64,000 nucleotides of DNA from Pseudonocardia sp. C8 (lineage in GTDB: Bacteria; Actinomycetota; Actinomycetes; Mycobacteriales; Pseudonocardiaceae). The position numbers and the translations under genes were made by a program. Under the pieces are notes generated by a model. It was not told the DNA's origin. It saw nothing but the letters and a program-made list of their open reading frames with translations, and ran no database searches. Positions 61,258 to 64,000 of this stretch are shown piece by piece; within the stretch, counting starts at the first letter, position 1; every line of letters begins with the position of its first letter. The stretch covers positions 3,559,501-3,623,500 of the forward strand of contig NZ_JACMTR010000002.1 in NCBI RefSeq assembly GCF_014267175.1, in the 5' to 3' direction.

Positions 61258-62370
61258 TCAACGGCAGGCGTCCACGACGAGGGACCGCAGATTCTCGAGA
61301 CCCTGGTCACGGGCCCCGGCCAGCTCCGGCCGGTCGGCGACCCGCGCCGCCCGGACCTCGACCGGGCGGTGGAGCCGCCCGGCCTCGGTGACGACCGCGT
61401 CGAGGACCGCCGGTTCGATCCCCCAGGGGCCGCCGACCACGACGAGCTCGGGGTCGGCGAAGGCGACCGCGGCGGCCAGCACGCCGGCGACGGCGCGGGC
61501 CAGCGGGCCCAGCACGGCGGCGCCCTCGGCCGAGCCGGCCGCCGCGCGCAGCGCGTCGACGTCGATCGCGGTCGAGCCCGGCCGCCGGAGCCCGAGCAGG
61601 CCGAAGACCTCGGTGAACGGGACGACCGCTCCGTCCGGACCCACGGTGGGCACGTGGGCGATCTCGCCGACGAGCCCGGAGTGCCCCCTCCGGACGACGC
61701 GATCGTTGACGACCGCGCAGCCCAGTCCCTCGCCCAGGTAGAGGTAGACGAAGTCGTCGAGCCCGGGGGCGGCGGCGCGTTCGGCCCGGGCCGCCCAGTT
61801 GACGTCGTTGTCGACCAGGACGGGCCCGTCGACGGAGCCGGCGAGGACCTCCTGCAGGGACAGCTCACCGAGCAGGAACGGGGCGTCGGCCAGGTGGACC
61901 AGGCGTCCGGTCGCCCGGTCCACCGGGTCCGCGGCGCTGACCACGGCCGTGCGGAACCGGACGCCGCCGCGGCGGGCCGCGCGGACCGCGGCCTCGACCG
62001 CCGCGACGACCTGCGGCGGGCGGGCCGGCCGGACGACGTCCTCGGCGGCGCGGCCCACCACGTCCCCGTAGGCGTCGAGGGCTTCGACCACGACGCCGTC
62101 GGGGGCCACGCTCACGACCAGGGCGCAGCCGGCGTCACCGGCGAGGGCGTAGTACGAGCCGGCCCGCCCGCGGCCGGTGGTCCGCTCCCCGGTGTCGGCG
62201 ACGAGCCCGGCCGCGCAGAGCCGGCGCACGCTCTCCGAGACCGTCGGCTTGGAGATCCCGGTCCGGGCGGCGAGCTCGGCCCGGGTGAGGCGCCGGTGCT
62301 CCATGAGGGCACGCAGCACGTGCTCGTCGGTGAGCGAGCGGACCAGGTCCAGCGACGGCTTGGCGTCCAC
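61258..62370 (-). CDS. ROK family transcriptional repressor
   Basis: A 370-residue ROK repressor: an N-terminal winged HTH ('LTRAELAARTGISKPTVSES', then 'VRRLCAAGLVADTGERTTGR') followed by a sugar-kinase-like ROK domain ('VLVDNDVNWAARAERAAA', 'LYLGEGLGCAVVND', 'GHSGLVGEIAHVP'). ROK regulators respond to sugars or sugar phosphates. GTG start at 62370. It is divergent from the DUF1479 gene, and two AGTAAGGAG sites lie in the shared gap, so it probably represses that gene and itself. Confidence 0.88.
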   Translation of the reverse strand: MDAKPSLDLVRSLTDEHVLRALMEHRRLTRAELAARTGISKPTVSESVRRLCAAGLVADTGERTTGRGRAGSYYALAGDAGCALVVSVAPDGVVVEALDAYGDVVGRAAEDVVRPARPPQVVAAVEAAVRAARRGGVRFRTAVVSAADPVDRATGRLVHLADAPFLLGELSLQEVLAGSVDGPVLVDNDVNWAARAERAAAPGLDDFVYLYLGEGLGCAVVNDRVVRRGHSGLVGEIAHVPTVGPDGAVVPFTEVFGLLGLRRPGSTAIDVDALRAAAGSAEGAAVLGPLARAVAGVLAAAVAFADPELVVVGGPWGIEPAVLDAVVTEAGRLHRPVEVRAARVADRPELAGARDQGLENLRSLVVDACR

Positions 62371-62381
62371 GACCGCAGTTT

Positions 62382-62446
62382 AGTAAGGAGCCTTGCCTGA
62401 AGCACGCCCGGACGGCTACCGTCGACTTCAGTAAGGAGTCCTCACC
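62382..62446. promoter_or_regulatory. Two AGTAAGGAG repeats, probable ROK operators
   Basis: AGTAAGGAGCCTTGCCT (62382-62398) and AGTAAGGAGTCCTCACC (62430-62446) are direct copies 48 bp apart in the 88-bp gap between the ROK and DUF1479 genes. The second is close to a palindrome (GTAAGGA-G-TCCTCAC). ROK operators usually have this AGTAAGGA-type symmetry. One site overlaps each gene's leader. Confidence 0.65.
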
Positions 62447-62458
62447 AAAGGAGCCGGG

Positions 62459-63745
62459 ATGACCACCACCGTCGACGCCCTGCCGGCGCTCCCGCACTGG
62501 GAGTCCACGCCGCCCGACCTGGCGGCGGCCACGCGCGAGATCAAGGCCGCGCTGCGCGCCCGGATCGCGGCTTCCGGGCGCACCGTGGAGGAGGTCTTCG
62601 CGGTCGTCGAGCAGCGGGTCGCGGCGCGGGTCGCCGAGATCGCGGCCGAGAAGGAGCGCGGCGAGCAGGTCTGGCCGGTGATCGACTACGCCGACATCGC
62701 CGCCGGCACGGTTCCCGCCGAGGCGCTGGACAAGCTCCGCCGGCGCGGCTGCCTGGTCGTGCGCGGCCACTTCCCCCGCGAGCAGGCGCTGGCCTGGGAC
62801 CGCGACATCGTCGACTACGTCGAGTCCAACCGGTTCTTCGAGACCTACCGGGGCCCCGGCGACGACTTCTTCGGCAGCGTCGGCTCGACGCCGGAGATCT
62901 ATCCCGTCTACTGGTCACCGGCGCAGATGCAGGCCCGCCAGAGCGATCGCACGGCCCGCGTCCAGGCGTTCCTCAACGCCCGGTGGCGCCACGAGGCCGA
63001 CGGCGTCCGCTGGTTCGACCCCGAGCGCGACTCGCTGTACCCGGACCGGATCCGCCGGCGTCCCCCGGGCGCCGACTCCGGCGGGCTGGGCACCCACCTC
63101 GACCCCGGCACGCTCGACCTGTGGATGACGCGGGCCTATCAGAAGGCGTTCCGGCACCTGTTCGACGGCACCGTCGAGCAGTACGACCCGTGGGACGCCG
63201 CCCACCGCACCGCCGGGCCGCAGTACCCCGGCAGCACCATGTGCTCGGCGTTCCGCACCTTCCAGGGCTGGACCGCGCTGTCCGACATGGACCACGACCA
63301 GGGCGTCCTGCACACGGTGCCGATCCCGGAGGCCATGGCGTACCTGATGCTGCGCCCGCTGCTCGACGACGTGCCCGACGACGACATGTGCGGGGTCACC
63401 GTCAACCAGGTCTTCCCCGCCGACGAGCGGTGGCACGCGCTCCCGCTGCAGGCCGTCACCGGCATCCCCGACGTGCAGGCCGGCGACTCCGTCTGGTGGC
63501 ACTGCGACATGATCCACGGCGTCGACCCGGTGACCGGCCAGAAGGGCTGGGGCAACGTCATGTACATCCCCGCCGCCCCCTGGTGCCCCCGCAACGAGGC
63601 CTACGCCGCGAGCGTGCGCGAGGCGTTCCGGACCGGGTCGAGCCCGGGTGACTTCCCGGCCGAGCACTACGAGCGCACCTGGCCGAACCGGTTCACCGAG
63701 GCGCAGCTCAACGCCACCGGGCGGCGGGGGCTCGGGCTCGAGTGA
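62459..63745 (+). CDS. DUF1479 (YbiU-like) protein
   Basis: A 428-residue protein of the DUF1479 family, like E. coli YbiU, whose structure resembles Fe(II)/2-oxoglutarate dioxygenases. Candidate metal ligands are the His and Asp of 'GTHLDPGTLDLWM' and a His in 'GDSVWWHCDMIHGVDPVTGQ'. The reaction is unknown. AAAGGAG lies 5 nt before the ATG at 62459. It is controlled, in all likelihood, by the divergent ROK repressor through two AGTAAGGAG sites, suggesting a carbohydrate-linked role. Confidence 0.87.
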   Translation: MTTTVDALPALPHWESTPPDLAAATREIKAALRARIAASGRTVEEVFAVVEQRVAARVAEIAAEKERGEQVWPVIDYADIAAGTVPAEALDKLRRRGCLVVRGHFPREQALAWDRDIVDYVESNRFFETYRGPGDDFFGSVGSTPEIYPVYWSPAQMQARQSDRTARVQAFLNARWRHEADGVRWFDPERDSLYPDRIRRRPPGADSGGLGTHLDPGTLDLWMTRAYQKAFRHLFDGTVEQYDPWDAAHRTAGPQYPGSTMCSAFRTFQGWTALSDMDHDQGVLHTVPIPEAMAYLMLRPLLDDVPDDDMCGVTVNQVFPADERWHALPLQAVTGIPDVQAGDSVWWHCDMIHGVDPVTGQKGWGNVMYIPAAPWCPRNEAYAASVREAFRTGSSPGDFPAEHYERTWPNRFTEAQLNATGRRGLGLE

Positions 63746-63781
63746 CGTCCCGGCCGCGGCAGCCGCCGGGGCGCACGGTGC

Positions 63782-64000
63782 TCACCCCCGGTTCCGCGGG
63801 CGCCCGTGCGGGTCGAGCAGGCGGCGGAGGTGCAGCGGCGTGCGGAGCACCAGCGAGCGGTCCGCGACCGTGACCTGCGGGAGGAGCTCGGTCAGGTACG
63901 ACTCGAGCTTCGGCACGTCGTCGAGCGTGCGCAGCCACGCGGCGAGCGCGATGTCGTAGCCCCCGACGGTGGAGGCGACCAGCCGGGCCTCCTGCAGCGT
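63782..64000 (-). CDS. Lrp/AsnC family regulator, 5' part missing
   Basis: The last 72 residues of a protein whose start lies beyond the window. The ending 'LVASTVGGYDIALAAWLRTL' followed by 'DVPKLESYLTELLPQVTVAD' and 'RSLVLRTPLHLRRLLD' is the C-terminal RAM-type domain of Lrp/AsnC regulators. No HTH is visible because the 5' end is missing. It converges on the DUF1479 gene with a 36-bp gap. Confidence 0.75.
   Translation of the reverse strand, partial: TLQEARLVASTVGGYDIALAAWLRTLDDVPKLESYLTELLPQVTVADRSLVLRTPLHLRRLLDPHGRPRNRG

Noticed and set aside
61241..61268. Possible single copy of the 62-bp repeat between the permease and ROK genes
   Set aside because: Only a short stretch around GCCGTGCC and GATCA is similar; without a genome scan this is not distinguishable from chance.

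Overview
The window is about 64 kb of very GC-rich DNA from an actinomycete. Starts are often GTG, neighbouring genes commonly overlap by 4 bp (ATGA or GTGA), and the gene content (DUF397, DUF5753-type HTH, DUF574 methyltransferase, GPP34, DUF3152, a two-domain Lrp regulator) is typical of Pseudonocardia-like bacteria. That genus assignment is an inference. I found no rRNA, tRNA, prophage, insertion sequence or cas gene.

Layout. 1-15877 is a catabolic region: a partial PucR-type regulator, two luciferase-like flavin monooxygenases, a flavin reductase, a SnoaL-like protein, a TetR regulator with a likely palindromic operator, two SDRs, two acyl-CoA synthetases, an acyl-CoA dehydrogenase, an alpha/beta hydrolase, a phosphotransferase-fold protein, two LysR regulators and an MFS permease. 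16096-19051 is a lutABC lactate-utilisation operon. 19663-25396 has a FGGY kinase plus IclR regulator facing an HMG-CoA-lyase-like / type III CoA-transferase / GntP-permease operon. 25469-32963 holds a lipoprotein, a two-domain Lrp regulator and a tightly coupled operon (MHS permease, amidohydrolase, AruI-like decarboxylase, agmatinase-family ureohydrolase) that looks like guanidino-compound catabolism. 32983-37740 has a LysE exporter, an RluA-type pseudouridine synthase, a degenerate histidine-kinase-like protein and yciO.

The most unusual stretch is 37741-38518, between yciO and a GGDEF protein. It contains six minus-strand minigenes of only 21 bp, each encoding the same hexapeptide MRNWNW. 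Each has its own Shine-Dalgarno sequence. A possible promoter lies upstream, and a strong hairpin lies between the array and yciO. The only differences between copies are ATG/GTG starts and one synonymous Arg codon, which argues that translation is under selection. I know of no described system of this kind.

38519-48633 is mixed: a diguanylate cyclase, a hypothetical membrane protein, VOC and AraC proteins, methyltransferases, a DUF397/HTH pair, a FAD monooxygenase, a DUF3500 protein and a DUF3152 metalloprotease-like protein. 48683-57785 carries GNAT and RibD-like proteins separated by a 62-bp-period tandem repeat array, then a DesK/LuxR two-component system, GPP34, an APH-like protein, a UvrA-like ABC protein and a second AraC/VOC pair. 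57891-64000 has membrane proteins, a CE15-like esterase, a CTCCAAP permease, a ROK repressor divergent from a DUF1479 protein, and a partial Lrp regulator. Several convergent gene ends share palindromic terminator elements whose arms contain the stop codons.
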